A stretch of DNA of 64,000 nucleotides, taken from Xanthomonas sp. DAR 35659. GTDB taxonomy: Bacteria; Pseudomonadota; Gammaproteobacteria; Xanthomonadales; Xanthomonadaceae. Under the pieces are notes generated by a model that was not told the DNA's origin, made no database searches, and saw only the letters and a list, made by a program, of their open reading frames with translations. Shown in pieces: positions 26,083 to 34,964 of this stretch; position 1 is the stretch's first letter, and each line of letters starts with the position of its first letter. Position numbers and translations under genes: made by a program. The stretch spans positions 3,834,001 through 3,898,000 of the forward strand of contig NZ_CP162488.1 in assembly GCF_041242975.1 (NCBI RefSeq). The letters are read 5' to 3'.

Positions 26083-26502
26083 TCACACCAGGCGACCGCG
26101 CTTGTACAGATACAGCGCATAGGCGAGGAAACCGACCGCCGGCAGCAGCGTGAGCGGCGAGGTGCCGTAGTCGTTGTGCATGCGCAGCAGCACGACGCCC
26201 GCCAGATAAACGCCGAATCCATAGAGGGCGAGCTTGCGCTGGAACAGCAGCAGGATGCCGGAGACGAACAGCAGCAACGGCAAGGTCAGCTTGGCGCCAA
26301 GCGCCAGCAGCGGGACGGTGCCGTCCTGCATCAGCGCGCCGAAATTGCGGATCAGCAGGAACAGGACGCCCCACATCTGCAAGGTGCAGAAGATCGCGAT
26401 CAACAACGACAGGGCCAACTGCACGTAGCCCTGCGCCTTGTTCGACGGCTTGCTCGGGGGGGAGACGGCCGGCGTCACCGGCGGCTCGTAGGGGTTGTGC
26501 AT
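26083..26502 (-). CDS. Small four-helix inner-membrane protein, unknown function
   Basis: A 139-aa protein starting MHNPYEPPVTPAVSPPSKPS, a proline-rich cytosolic N-terminus. About four hydrophobic segments follow (VQLALSLLIAIFCTLQMWGV, LTLPLLLFVSGILLLFQ, LALYGFGVYLAGVVLLRMH, PLTLLPAVGFLAYALYLYKR). No conserved polar motif is evident. The MxNPYxPP start is shared by several small xanthomonad membrane proteins. Confidence 0.65.
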   Translation of the reverse strand: MHNPYEPPVTPAVSPPSKPSNKAQGYVQLALSLLIAIFCTLQMWGVLFLLIRNFGALMQDGTVPLLALGAKLTLPLLLFVSGILLLFQRKLALYGFGVYLAGVVLLRMHNDYGTSPLTLLPAVGFLAYALYLYKRGRLV

Positions 26503-26604
26503 GGGGAGGTCCTGGCTGATCGAGGTACTAACGTCGCACGCCAGATCATGGCGTGTCATGGCGATCCGCCTGCGCAGCGGACAGGCCACGCAGGGACCAG
26601 GTGT

Positions 26605-27225
26605 TCAGGTCAACGCCGTCATCACCGCCTTGCGGAACGCCGGACGCTGCTGCAAGCGCTGGTACCAGGCGTGCAGATGCGGCAGCGCCGGCCGCTCGAT
26701 CGGCATCTCGAACCAGGCGTAGGCGAAGCTGCCCAACGGGATGTCGCCCATCGCGAACTGCGCGCCGGACAGCCACGGCTGCTGCACCAGCGCTGCCTCG
26801 GCGGTACGCAGCAATTCGCCGCAACGCGCCAGCGCGGCGGCAATCTTGGCCTCGTCGCGCGCTTCGGGCGCGGTGCGCAGCGTGCCCCAGAACAGGTCGC
26901 GGAACGGAACGGCGAATGTCGAAGTGGTCCAGTCCATCCACTTGTCGCCGCGCGCGCGTTCGGCGGGATCCTCCAGGTAAAGCGTCCCCGGCGCATAGCG
27001 CGCGGCCAGGTAGCGCACGATGCTGTTGGATTCCCACAACGCCAGGCCGTCGTCCTCGATCGCCGGCACCAGGCCGTTGGGGTTCATCGCGCGGTAGTGC
27101 GCATCGTCGGTCCCGCCGAAGGCGCCGCCGACCTGGATCGAGTCGTACGGTACCCTGACTTCCTCGGCGCACCACAGCACCTTGCGCACGTTGCTCGAAT
27201 TGTGTCGGCCCCAGATCTTCAGCAT
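26605..27225 (-). CDS. Glutathione S-transferase family protein
   Basis: Cytosolic protein of 206 aa. The N-terminal thioredoxin-like domain (MLKIWGRHNSSNVRKVLWCA, with the SSN serine as the likely glutathione-activating residue, then NPNGLVPAIEDDGLALWESN giving the cis-Pro and the ES glutathione-binding pair) is followed by the all-helical domain (ARYAPGTLYLEDPAERARGD ... FAMGDIPLGSFAYAWFEMPI). The substrate cannot be inferred. Confidence 0.9.
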   Translation of the reverse strand: MLKIWGRHNSSNVRKVLWCAEEVRVPYDSIQVGGAFGGTDDAHYRAMNPNGLVPAIEDDGLALWESNSIVRYLAARYAPGTLYLEDPAERARGDKWMDWTTSTFAVPFRDLFWGTLRTAPEARDEAKIAAALARCGELLRTAEAALVQQPWLSGAQFAMGDIPLGSFAYAWFEMPIERPALPHLHAWYQRLQQRPAFRKAVMTALT

Positions 27226-27444
27226 GGCAGCGCTCCTGTCGCGAGCGCCAATTCTATGCCGCCGCACGCGCGACGGCGACGCCGACACGGGCGCTGGGCA
27301 GTGCGATGGAGCCCGCGCGACGGCCTGACGCGCGGACGCCGGCACCCTCTTGCGTCGCGCGCGACCAAGCACTCGCGCCGTCGCGTCTCTGCCACCACCG
27401 CCCCGCGAACGATGGCGCCGCCCTGCGCGGCGGCGGCACGCCGC

Positions 27445-29439
27445 TCAGTCGAACTGCAGCACGAAGCCGCCGCGCGCGGGCAACGGCACCTCGACGGTCT
27501 GCGCCGGGGTGACCTCGAGACGGCGGCTGGCCAGGCCCAACGGGCCATCGCCATCGGCGATCAGGCGTGCGCCACGACCGGCCACGCCCAGCTCCGCCAG
27601 ATCCAGCCGCAGCGTGCGCGGCTGCGGATCGGCGTTGATGCCGGCCACGTACCAGCGTCCGCCGCCGCGCCGCGCGAACACCGCGAAGCGCCCCGGATAA
27701 CCGTCCACGAAGCGGCTGTCGTCCCACACCGCGGGCAGGTCGCGCAGCAACGCGCGCACCTCCGGCGGCGCCTGTTCCACCGCCTCCGGGGTCTCGGCGT
27801 AATGCTGGATGCCGGACACGAACAGCACCGTCTCGGCCAGCTCGAAGCCGGGCGTGGTCCGGCGCTGCACCTTGTCGTTGAGCTTGACCATGGCCAGCGG
27901 GGTGAAGTCCATGGGATCGAACACGTTGCGCGCGAACGGCAGCATCGCCGCATGCGCCGGCACCTGGTCGGCGTTGGCCTGCTCGAAGGTGGCGAACTCC
28001 AGCCCGCGCACCGCCTCCATCGTCATCAGGTCCGGCCAGGTGCGCTGCCAGCCGCGCGGCAGGGTGGCGCCATGGAAGTTGAGCATCAGCCCGTACGGCG
28101 CGGCGTCCTGCAGGATGTCCAGGTAGTAGCCGATCATCGACTGGCCATCGCCGCCGAAGAAATCGATCTTCACCCCGGCCACGCCCAGCGCCTTGAGCCG
28201 CGCGAACTCGCGCACGCGGCTGGCGTGGGTCAGCATGCGGTCGCGCGGGGTCTGCGGCGCCTGGTTCCAGCTGCCGGCCGAGTTGTACCAGAGCAGGATC
28301 GCGACCCGCTTGGCGCGCGCGTAGGCGATCAGCTCGCGCAGCTTGTCCTCGCCGATCTGCGTGTCCCACAGCGCGTCGATCAAGGTATAGCGCCAGCCCA
28401 TGCGCGCGGCGAAATCGATGTAGCGCTTCTGCACCTCGAACGTGGTGGCGCCGTCGCCGAGCAGCGGCCAGCTCCACGATGCCTTGCCCGGCTGCGGCGG
28501 CGCGACCGGCGGCGTGGCGGGCGGATCGGCCACGTCGGTGCCCAGGGTGGACTCGGCGATGGTCTTCAGGCTGCCGACCGCGACGATGCGCCAGGGCGAA
28601 CGCCACGGCAGCGCGAAGCGTGGGTTGGCGGCGCCGCCGGGCAACACCTCGCGCGGGTCGGGCATGCCGATCGCATACGCGCCGGGCTGGTCGGCGACAT
28701 CGCGCAGGCGGCTGCCGGCATGGCCGCGGCCGAGCGTGCCTTCGCTGAGCAGCACCCAGTCCGCCTCGTGGCGGAACAGAGCCGGATACACCCAGCCGGC
28801 GGCCAGCGGCGACGGCGTGCCCACCGCGACGTCCTGCAGGTAATACTCCTCGTAGGACGGATTGGTATTGCCGAATCCGGTCTTGGCCGGCGACATCGGC
28901 TGCAGCCAGGCGCGCGCGGCCGCGGCGAAGCGGAACGTGGTGGCGTCCTCGCGCAGTTCGCGGATTGCCGGGTCGCGGCGCGGGAAGGCGTAACGGAACA
29001 CGACGCCGTCGTCGGAGACCTGGAACTCGATCTGCAGGCGCTCGCCGTTGGCCCCGCGCCAGGAGAACACGCGCCGGTTGGCGCGGTAGTCGTTGACCCG
29101 GCGCTTGCCGGTCAGCAGTTCGTAGCGATCGTGCACCGCCTCCACCGGCGACACCGCGAGCAGGCGCAGGCCCTTGGAGAAATCGGCATCGTCGCGGACC
29201 AGGCCCAGGCGCGAGCGCATCAGCACCTCGCGCCCGTCGCGCAGCACGCGGTAGTACGCGCTACCGCCGTCCTCGTCCACGCTCACCTGCGCTTGCAGCG
29301 TGGCATCGGGACTGACGACCGCGCCGACCAGGCGCTCGGCGGCCAGCGCCGGCAGCGCGCACAGCACCAGCAGGCAGGCCACCAGGCGCACGGCACGGGT
29401 CCGCTGCGGGCGGCTCAGAACTGCGGCTTCTTTTCCCAT
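27445..29439 (-). CDS. Glycoside hydrolase family 97 (alpha-galactosidase / beta-L-arabinopyranosidase type)
   Basis: Exported enzyme of 664 aa; signal peptide RLVACLLVLCALPALAAERL. The GH97 N-terminal beta-supersandwich is followed by the barrel (DYRANRRVFSWRG, SYEEYYLQ, WSWPLLGDG, YIDFAARMGWRYTLIDALWD, ILLWYNSAGSWN). The Asp at residue 426 in AGVKIDFFGGDGQSMIGYYL is placed like the nucleophile of retaining GH97 members, which favours alpha-galactosidase or beta-L-arabinopyranosidase over inverting glucosidase. It overlaps the GH127 gene by 25 bases in another frame, so they are translationally coupled. It is the last gene of the arabinose operon. Confidence 0.87.
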   Translation of the reverse strand: MGKEAAVLSRPQRTRAVRLVACLLVLCALPALAAERLVGAVVSPDATLQAQVSVDEDGGSAYYRVLRDGREVLMRSRLGLVRDDADFSKGLRLLAVSPVEAVHDRYELLTGKRRVNDYRANRRVFSWRGANGERLQIEFQVSDDGVVFRYAFPRRDPAIRELREDATTFRFAAAARAWLQPMSPAKTGFGNTNPSYEEYYLQDVAVGTPSPLAAGWVYPALFRHEADWVLLSEGTLGRGHAGSRLRDVADQPGAYAIGMPDPREVLPGGAANPRFALPWRSPWRIVAVGSLKTIAESTLGTDVADPPATPPVAPPQPGKASWSWPLLGDGATTFEVQKRYIDFAARMGWRYTLIDALWDTQIGEDKLRELIAYARAKRVAILLWYNSAGSWNQAPQTPRDRMLTHASRVREFARLKALGVAGVKIDFFGGDGQSMIGYYLDILQDAAPYGLMLNFHGATLPRGWQRTWPDLMTMEAVRGLEFATFEQANADQVPAHAAMLPFARNVFDPMDFTPLAMVKLNDKVQRRTTPGFELAETVLFVSGIQHYAETPEAVEQAPPEVRALLRDLPAVWDDSRFVDGYPGRFAVFARRGGGRWYVAGINADPQPRTLRLDLAELGVAGRGARLIADGDGPLGLASRRLEVTPAQTVEVPLPARGGFVLQFD

Positions 29440-31367
29440 ACCGGCCTCGCGCGACAGTAGACCGCATAGCGCTCGTGGGCGATGCGGTAGAACGGGATCA
29501 GGGTGATCGGGCCCTGAATGCCATCGGCCTCGAACACCTGCGTCTGGCCCTCGCGCTTGCGCGCCCACAACGCGTTCGGCGCGAAATACACCGCCGGCAA
29601 CTGGCGGCCGACGATCCCGTTCAACGACGGGCGCTGGTCGGACACATGCAACTGCGCCGGATCGATGCCATCGCTGCCGAGCTGCGCGGCCAGCACCAGC
29701 GGGCCGTACATCATCGCCTGCAGACTGGGTTCGTCGGGCAACGGCGCGGCGTGCAGCGCCATCGGCAGGTCCAGTTCGATCCGGTCGCCGTCGGCGAAGC
29801 GGCGCTCCAGCGCCAGGTAGCTGCCCGGCGTCGCCTGCACCGCCTGCGCCTTGCCGTTGATGCGCACGTGCACGCCCTGGGTGGCCCAGTACGGGATGCG
29901 CAGGCGCAGCGTCATCTGCTGCGGGCGCTTGCACTGGAACTCCAACGCGGTGCCTTCCTGCTGCGGGAACCGCGTGCGCTGGACCACGCGCAGGCCGCGC
30001 TCGGCCCAGTCCAGCTGCGAGGCGATGAACAGGTTGACGGTGAGGCCGGCGGCGTCGCGGAAGTAGATGCTGTCGTTGCTCTTGGCGAACTCCTCCGCGC
30101 CGGTGCCGGTGCAGCACCAGAACGAGGCGAAGGGGGTGTTGTAGACCTTCCAGTAGCCGGCATCCATCGGCACGAAGTACATCATCATGCCGGCTTCGTC
30201 CTGGGTGCCCAGGCGCGCGTTGAACAGCACGCGCTCGTAGTAGTCCATCAGCGCCGCGTCCGGCTGCCAGGTGTACAGGTGCCGGGTCAGCTTGAGCATG
30301 TTGTAGCTGCAGCAGCACTCGTGGCTGTGCCCGCTCAGGCGGCCGGCGAAGTGGTCCGGCTTGCCGAACAGTTCGTAGTCGCTGGTGCCGCCGGTGCAGT
30401 AGGCATGGTGGCCGCTGACCGTGCGCCAGAAGAATTCGGCGATCTGGCGCTGGTGCGGCGCGCCGTCGATCTCGTAGGCGCGCGCGGCGGCGACGATCTT
30501 CGGAATCTGGGTATTGGCGTGCAGGCCGGCCAGTGCGTCGCGCTGCTGCGCCAGCGGTTCGAGCAGCGAGGGCTGCGCGTAGCGCGCGGCCCAGCGCTGA
30601 TAGTGTGCGTCGCCAGTGAGCAGGGACAGTTCCAGCAGCGACTCCTGCATGCCGCCGAACTCCACGCCGAGGATGCGCTGCCACTGCGCGTCGTCGAAGC
30701 CGTCCATCCACGCCCCCAGCCAGTCGGCGAAGCGCTGCGCGGTGCGCAGCGCCTGCGCGTTGCCGGCGTGGCGGGCCATGTCCAGGTGCCCGGCCAGGAG
30801 CTTGTGCGCGGTGTAGAGCGGCACCCACACTTCCTCGCCACGGCCGAGCCGGTCGTAGAACGACGATGGATACGCGCTCAGGTAGCCATCGGCGCGCTGG
30901 CAGCGCGCCAGTTCGGCGACCAGCGCATCGGCCTTGTCCTGCAGCGCGGCGTCGCCGGTGGCCGCGATCAGCAGCGCGCACGCGGACAGGTAATGGCCAC
31001 CGGCGAAGTGCCCGCGGATCTCGCTATGCGGCGATTCCCAGCCACCCAGCGGCTCGGCCCGCGACTCCAGGCCCGCGGTCAGCCGGAACGTATGCAGCAA
31101 GCGGTCGTTCGGAATCGACATCAGGTAGCGGCGGTCGCGCTCGCGCGCCTGCAGGAACGGGCCGTCGAGCAATTGCACCTGGTTCAGCGCGAACGGCTGC
31201 TCGCGCAGTTGCACGATTGGCTGTCGTTTCGCGGCTACGGGCAGCGCCGCCGCCGCGCCCAGCGCCTCGCCTTGCGCCAGCACGCCCAGCGCGGCCAGCG
31301 AGGCGCCGCCATAGTGCAGGAAGTCGCGCCGTGTGCAGGCCAGGCCCGGATCTTCATGTTCGGTCAT
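29415..31367 (-). CDS. GH127 beta-L-arabinofuranosidase, Tat-exported
   Basis: Releases L-arabinose from beta-linked arabinofuranosides such as the hydroxyproline-linked arabinans of plant extensins. The protein is 650 aa. The leader CTRRDFLHYGGASLAALG has a twin-arginine motif, consistent with export after cofactor loading. In HypBA1 a zinc-bound cysteine is the nucleophile and one Glu plus three Cys bind zinc. The equivalents here are E350 and C352 in SHECCCSYN and C418 and C419 in FWCCTGTG. The fold continues to VWEKKPQF. The start overlaps the upstream permease stop (ATGA). The same operon carries the importer and the arabinose-oxidation enzymes. Confidence 0.92.
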   Translation of the reverse strand: MTEHEDPGLACTRRDFLHYGGASLAALGVLAQGEALGAAAALPVAAKRQPIVQLREQPFALNQVQLLDGPFLQARERDRRYLMSIPNDRLLHTFRLTAGLESRAEPLGGWESPHSEIRGHFAGGHYLSACALLIAATGDAALQDKADALVAELARCQRADGYLSAYPSSFYDRLGRGEEVWVPLYTAHKLLAGHLDMARHAGNAQALRTAQRFADWLGAWMDGFDDAQWQRILGVEFGGMQESLLELSLLTGDAHYQRWAARYAQPSLLEPLAQQRDALAGLHANTQIPKIVAAARAYEIDGAPHQRQIAEFFWRTVSGHHAYCTGGTSDYELFGKPDHFAGRLSGHSHECCCSYNMLKLTRHLYTWQPDAALMDYYERVLFNARLGTQDEAGMMMYFVPMDAGYWKVYNTPFASFWCCTGTGAEEFAKSNDSIYFRDAAGLTVNLFIASQLDWAERGLRVVQRTRFPQQEGTALEFQCKRPQQMTLRLRIPYWATQGVHVRINGKAQAVQATPGSYLALERRFADGDRIELDLPMALHAAPLPDEPSLQAMMYGPLVLAAQLGSDGIDPAQLHVSDQRPSLNGIVGRQLPAVYFAPNALWARKREGQTQVFEADGIQGPITLIPFYRIAHERYAVYCRARPVWEKKPQF

Positions 31368-32392
31368 GCGTCCGCTCCCGCATCCGGCAGGCGCCGGGTC
31401 AACAGCCGCTGCAACAGGCAGAACACCAGCAGCAGCGCGCCGATCACGATGCGCGTCCACCACGAGCTGAGCGTGCCGTCGAACACGATCAGGGTCTGGA
31501 TCACGCCCAGGATCAGCACGCCGAACAGCGTGCCGATCACGTAGCCGCTGCCGCCGGCCAGCAAGGTGCCGCCGATCACCACCGCGGCGATCGCGTCCAG
31601 CTCCAGGCCCAGCGCATGCAGGCTGTAGCCGGACAGCATGTAGAACGTGCACACCACGCCGGCCAACGCCGAACAGAACCCGCTGAAGGCGTAGACCTTG
31701 ACCTGGGTGGCGGCCACCGGCAAACCCATCAACCGCGCCGAGGCCTCGCTGCCGCCCAGCGCGTAGACGCAGCGGCCGAAGCGCGTGCAGTGCGCCAGCC
31801 ACATGCCCAGCGCCACCGTGGCCAGCGCGATCAGCGCGCCGATCGACAGCGAGGCGCCGCCACCGATCGGCACGCGGAACTGAGCGATGGCCACGTACAG
31901 CGCATCGTCGATCGGAATCGAATCGACGCTGATCAGATAGCTGGCGCCGCGCGCCAGGAACATGCCGGCCAGGGTCACCACGAACGGCTGCAGCCGGTAG
32001 CGCTGGATCAGCGTGCCCATGAAGGCGCCGAACAGCGTGCCGAGCAGCAGCACCAGCGGAATCGCCGCCAGCGGCGACCAGCCATGGCGTTGCAGCAGCG
32101 ACGCCGACAGCACCGTGGTGAAGGCGATCACCGCGCCCACCGACAGGTCGATGCCGCCGCTGAGGATCACCAGGCTCATGCCGACCGCGGCGATGCACAG
32201 GAACGCGTTGTCGATCAGCAGATTGGCGAACACCTGCGGCGACAGGAAGCCGTCGTAGAGCACGCCGCCGGCACCGACCATCGCCACGAACAGGACCACG
32301 GTGATCGCCAGCGGCAGCCGCGCGCCGTGCAGCAACGTGCCGGCGCGGCGCAGGCCGCGCGCGTTCTGGATCGGTACGCCGACCGTGCTCAT
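31364..32392 (-). CDS. yjfF: Sugar ABC transporter permease, YjfF type
   Basis: Inner-membrane permease of 342 aa of the BPD_transp_2 (ribose/galactofuranose) class, starting MSTVGVPIQNARGLRRAGTL. It has about nine membrane segments, with GMSLVILSGGIDLSVGAVIA, FVVTLAGMFLARGASYLIS and LDAIAAVVIGGTLLAGGSGY, the coupling-loop region of the family. It pairs with the preceding YtfT-type permease. Its ATG overlaps that gene's stop, and its stop overlaps the GH127 start. Confidence 0.9.
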   Translation of the reverse strand: MSTVGVPIQNARGLRRAGTLLHGARLPLAITVVLFVAMVGAGGVLYDGFLSPQVFANLLIDNAFLCIAAVGMSLVILSGGIDLSVGAVIAFTTVLSASLLQRHGWSPLAAIPLVLLLGTLFGAFMGTLIQRYRLQPFVVTLAGMFLARGASYLISVDSIPIDDALYVAIAQFRVPIGGGASLSIGALIALATVALGMWLAHCTRFGRCVYALGGSEASARLMGLPVAATQVKVYAFSGFCSALAGVVCTFYMLSGYSLHALGLELDAIAAVVIGGTLLAGGSGYVIGTLFGVLILGVIQTLIVFDGTLSSWWTRIVIGALLLVFCLLQRLLTRRLPDAGADA

Positions 32393-33444
32393 CGCCCCGC
32401 TCCCGGCTCGGCACGCCGCACCCAGCCGCGCACGCTGGCGCGGAACTGCGGCGATTGCAGCAGCATCACTGCGAACACCAGCAATGCCTTGATCAGCATG
32501 TTGACCTGCGCCGGCACGCCGAGCGCATAGATCGTCGCGGTCAGGGTCTGGATGATGAGCGCGCCGATCAGGCTGCCGGCCAGGCTGAAGCGGCCGCCGT
32601 CGAGCAAGGTGCCGCCCAGAGTCACCGCCAGGATCGCGTCCAGCTCCATCAGCTGGCCGGCGTTGTTGGCGTCCGCGCTCTTGACGTTGGAGCTGATCAG
32701 CAGCCCGGCCAGGCCGGCGCTGAACGCGCAGAACACGTACAGCAGCACCGCGATCAACCGCGCCTTGACCCCGGCCACGCGCGCCGCGCGCGGGTTGTGC
32801 CCGATCGCGCGCACGAACAGGCCCAACGCGGTGCGCCCGAGCAACAGCTGCAGCGCCACGAACACCGCGGCGACCACGAACAGCGCGAACGGCAGGCCGA
32901 GCAGGAAACCGTTGCCCAGATAGAAATACGGCGGGTAGTAGATGGTCAGGATCTGGCCGTCGCCGATCAGCTGCGCCACGCCGCGCCCGGCCACCATCAG
33001 GATCAGCGTGGCGATGATCGGCTGCATGCCGACCTTGACCACCAGCAGCCCGTTCCACAACCCGCATGCCGCGGCGACCAGCAACGGCGCCACGATCACC
33101 GCCCACAGCGGGAAGCGACTGTGTTCGCCGCCGCCGATCATCCACGCCGCCACCGTCGCGGCGATCGCCACCACCGCGCCGACCGAGATGTCTAGGCCAC
33201 GCACCGCGATCACCAGGGTCATGCCCATCGCCACCAGCGCCAGCGGCGCGGCGCGGTTGCCGATGTCCACCAGGTTGCCGTACAGGTGCCCGTCGCGCCA
33301 TTGCAGCGCCAGGAAGCCGGGATTCCACAGGCCGTTGCCGAGCAGCAGCAGCGCCAGCGTGGCCAGCGGCCAGAACAGCGGATGGGCCAGGACGCGCGCC
33401 GACAAGCGCGGCGCCGCGGTGGACGGCGAGGCCGCCGCGCTCAT
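32389..33444 (-). CDS. ytfT: Sugar ABC transporter permease, YtfT type
   Basis: Inner-membrane permease of 351 aa, the second half of the channel. It starts MSAAASPSTAAPRLSARVLA and shows VAMGMTLVIAVRGLDISVGA, QPIIATLILMVAGRGVAQLI and LDAILAVTLGGTLLDGGRFS. The YtfT-YjfF pairing is diagnostic: most ribose-type importers have a single permease gene. It overlaps both neighbours by four bases. Confidence 0.9.
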   Translation of the reverse strand: MSAAASPSTAAPRLSARVLAHPLFWPLATLALLLLGNGLWNPGFLALQWRDGHLYGNLVDIGNRAAPLALVAMGMTLVIAVRGLDISVGAVVAIAATVAAWMIGGGEHSRFPLWAVIVAPLLVAAACGLWNGLLVVKVGMQPIIATLILMVAGRGVAQLIGDGQILTIYYPPYFYLGNGFLLGLPFALFVVAAVFVALQLLLGRTALGLFVRAIGHNPRAARVAGVKARLIAVLLYVFCAFSAGLAGLLISSNVKSADANNAGQLMELDAILAVTLGGTLLDGGRFSLAGSLIGALIIQTLTATIYALGVPAQVNMLIKALLVFAVMLLQSPQFRASVRGWVRRAEPGAGR

Positions 33445-34952
33445 GCCGCGCTCCCGGCGATCAGTTCGAACACCGCGCGCTCGCCGCAGCCACCCGCCAG
33501 TTCGCCGACCAGGCGGCGTTCGCGCAGCACCGCGATGCGGTCGGCGATGCGTTCGATCTCGGCGACCTCGGCGGAAATGAACAACACCGCCATGCCCTCG
33601 CGGGCCAGCGCCAGGATGCGGGTCATGATGTCCTGCTTGGCGGCGATGTCGATGCCGCGGGTGGGTTCGTCGAGGATCAACAGCCGCGGCCGCGTCGCCA
33701 GCCAGCGCGCCAGCACCACTTTCTGCTGGTTGCCGCCGGACAGCAGCCCGACCGGCGTTTCCACGCTGGCGGTCTTGATGCCCAGCGCGTCCACGTAGCC
33801 CTGCGCGATGCGCACCTGCTCGGCCAACGGCAGGAAGCGGCGCAGGCCCATGCGCGCCTGCAGCGCCAGCACGATGTTCTCGCGCACCGACAGCGCGGCG
33901 ACGATGCCGTCGGTCTTGCGCTCTTCCGGGCACAGCGCCAGGCCATGGGCGATCGCGTCGGGCGGGCCGCGCAGCGCCACCGCCTGGCCGTCGATGGTCA
34001 CGCGGCCGCAATCGGCGCGGTCCAGGCCGAACAGCAGCCGTGCCAGTTCGGTACGGCCGGCGCCGAGCAGGCCGGCCAGGCCCAGCACCTGGCCGCGGCG
34101 CAGTTGCAGGTCGATCGGATGCAGCTGGCCGCGCCGGCCCAGGCCCTGCGCCTGCAGCAACACCGGCGCGTCCGCGGGCGGCGCAGCGTCCACCGCCGCG
34201 GCGGCCGCGGCGGCCACGTCCAGCTCGCGCCCGACCATCGCCGCGATCAGCCGCGGCGCCGGCAGGTCCGCCGCCAGGTATTCGCCGACCAGGCGGCCGT
34301 TGCGCAGCACGCTGATGCGATCGGACACCGCATACACCTGGTCGAGGAAATGGGTGACGAACAGGATCGCCATGCCCTGTTCGCGCAGGCCGCGCATCAC
34401 CCGGAACAGCTCGGCGACCTCGCCTTCGTCGAGGCTGGAGGTGGGTTCGTCGAGGATCAGCACCCGCGCCGACACGCTCAGCGCGCGCGCGATCGCCACC
34501 ATCTGCTGCACCGCCACCGGATAGGCGGACAGCGTGCGGCGCACGTCGATGTCCACGCCCAGCCTCTGCAGGCATTCACGCGCCTCGCGCTCGACCCGGC
34601 GCCAGTCGATGCGCCGCGGCCAGCCCTTCAGCGGGTAGCGGCCGGCGAAGATGTTCTCGGCCACCGACAGGTTCGGACACAGGTTCACTTCCTGGTACAC
34701 GGTACTGATGCCCAGCTGCTGCGCCTGCAGCGGCGAGCGCGGCGCGATCGCGTCGCCGCCCAGCGCCATGCGCCCGGCATCGGCCGCGACCGCGCCGGTC
34801 AGCAGCTTGATCAGGGTCGATTTGCCGGCGCCGTTCTGGCCCATCAGCGCGTGGATCTCGCCGCCGCGCAGGCACAGCGCCACGTCGTCCAGCGCGGCGA
34901 CGCCGGCGTAGGCCTTGCTCAGTCCCTGCGCGTGCAGCACCACCGGCTTCAT
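33441..34952 (-). CDS. ytfR: Sugar ABC transporter ATP-binding protein, YtfR type
   Basis: Duplicated ATPase of 503 aa that powers sugar import. The first NBD has Walker A GQNGAGKST, a degenerate LSAYPVAVQQ signature and Walker B VLILDEPTSSLD. The second has the modified P-loop GAGRTELARLLFGLDRA, the LSGGNQQKVVLARWL signature and LLILDEPTRGID. This two-domain pattern is that of RbsA/AraG/MglA/YtfR. The gene starts 13 bp after the binding-protein stop. Confidence 0.93.
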   Translation of the reverse strand: MKPVVLHAQGLSKAYAGVAALDDVALCLRGGEIHALMGQNGAGKSTLIKLLTGAVAADAGRMALGGDAIAPRSPLQAQQLGISTVYQEVNLCPNLSVAENIFAGRYPLKGWPRRIDWRRVEREARECLQRLGVDIDVRRTLSAYPVAVQQMVAIARALSVSARVLILDEPTSSLDEGEVAELFRVMRGLREQGMAILFVTHFLDQVYAVSDRISVLRNGRLVGEYLAADLPAPRLIAAMVGRELDVAAAAAAAVDAAPPADAPVLLQAQGLGRRGQLHPIDLQLRRGQVLGLAGLLGAGRTELARLLFGLDRADCGRVTIDGQAVALRGPPDAIAHGLALCPEERKTDGIVAALSVRENIVLALQARMGLRRFLPLAEQVRIAQGYVDALGIKTASVETPVGLLSGGNQQKVVLARWLATRPRLLILDEPTRGIDIAAKQDIMTRILALAREGMAVLFISAEVAEIERIADRIAVLRERRLVGELAGGCGERAVFELIAGSAA

Positions 34953-34964
34953 CGGCGGGCCCCG

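Noticed and set aside
26002-31544. Long plus-strand open frames opposite the GST, GH97 and GH127 genes
   Set aside because: They are His/Arg/Gln-rich antisense frames of recognised genes, produced by high third-position GC.
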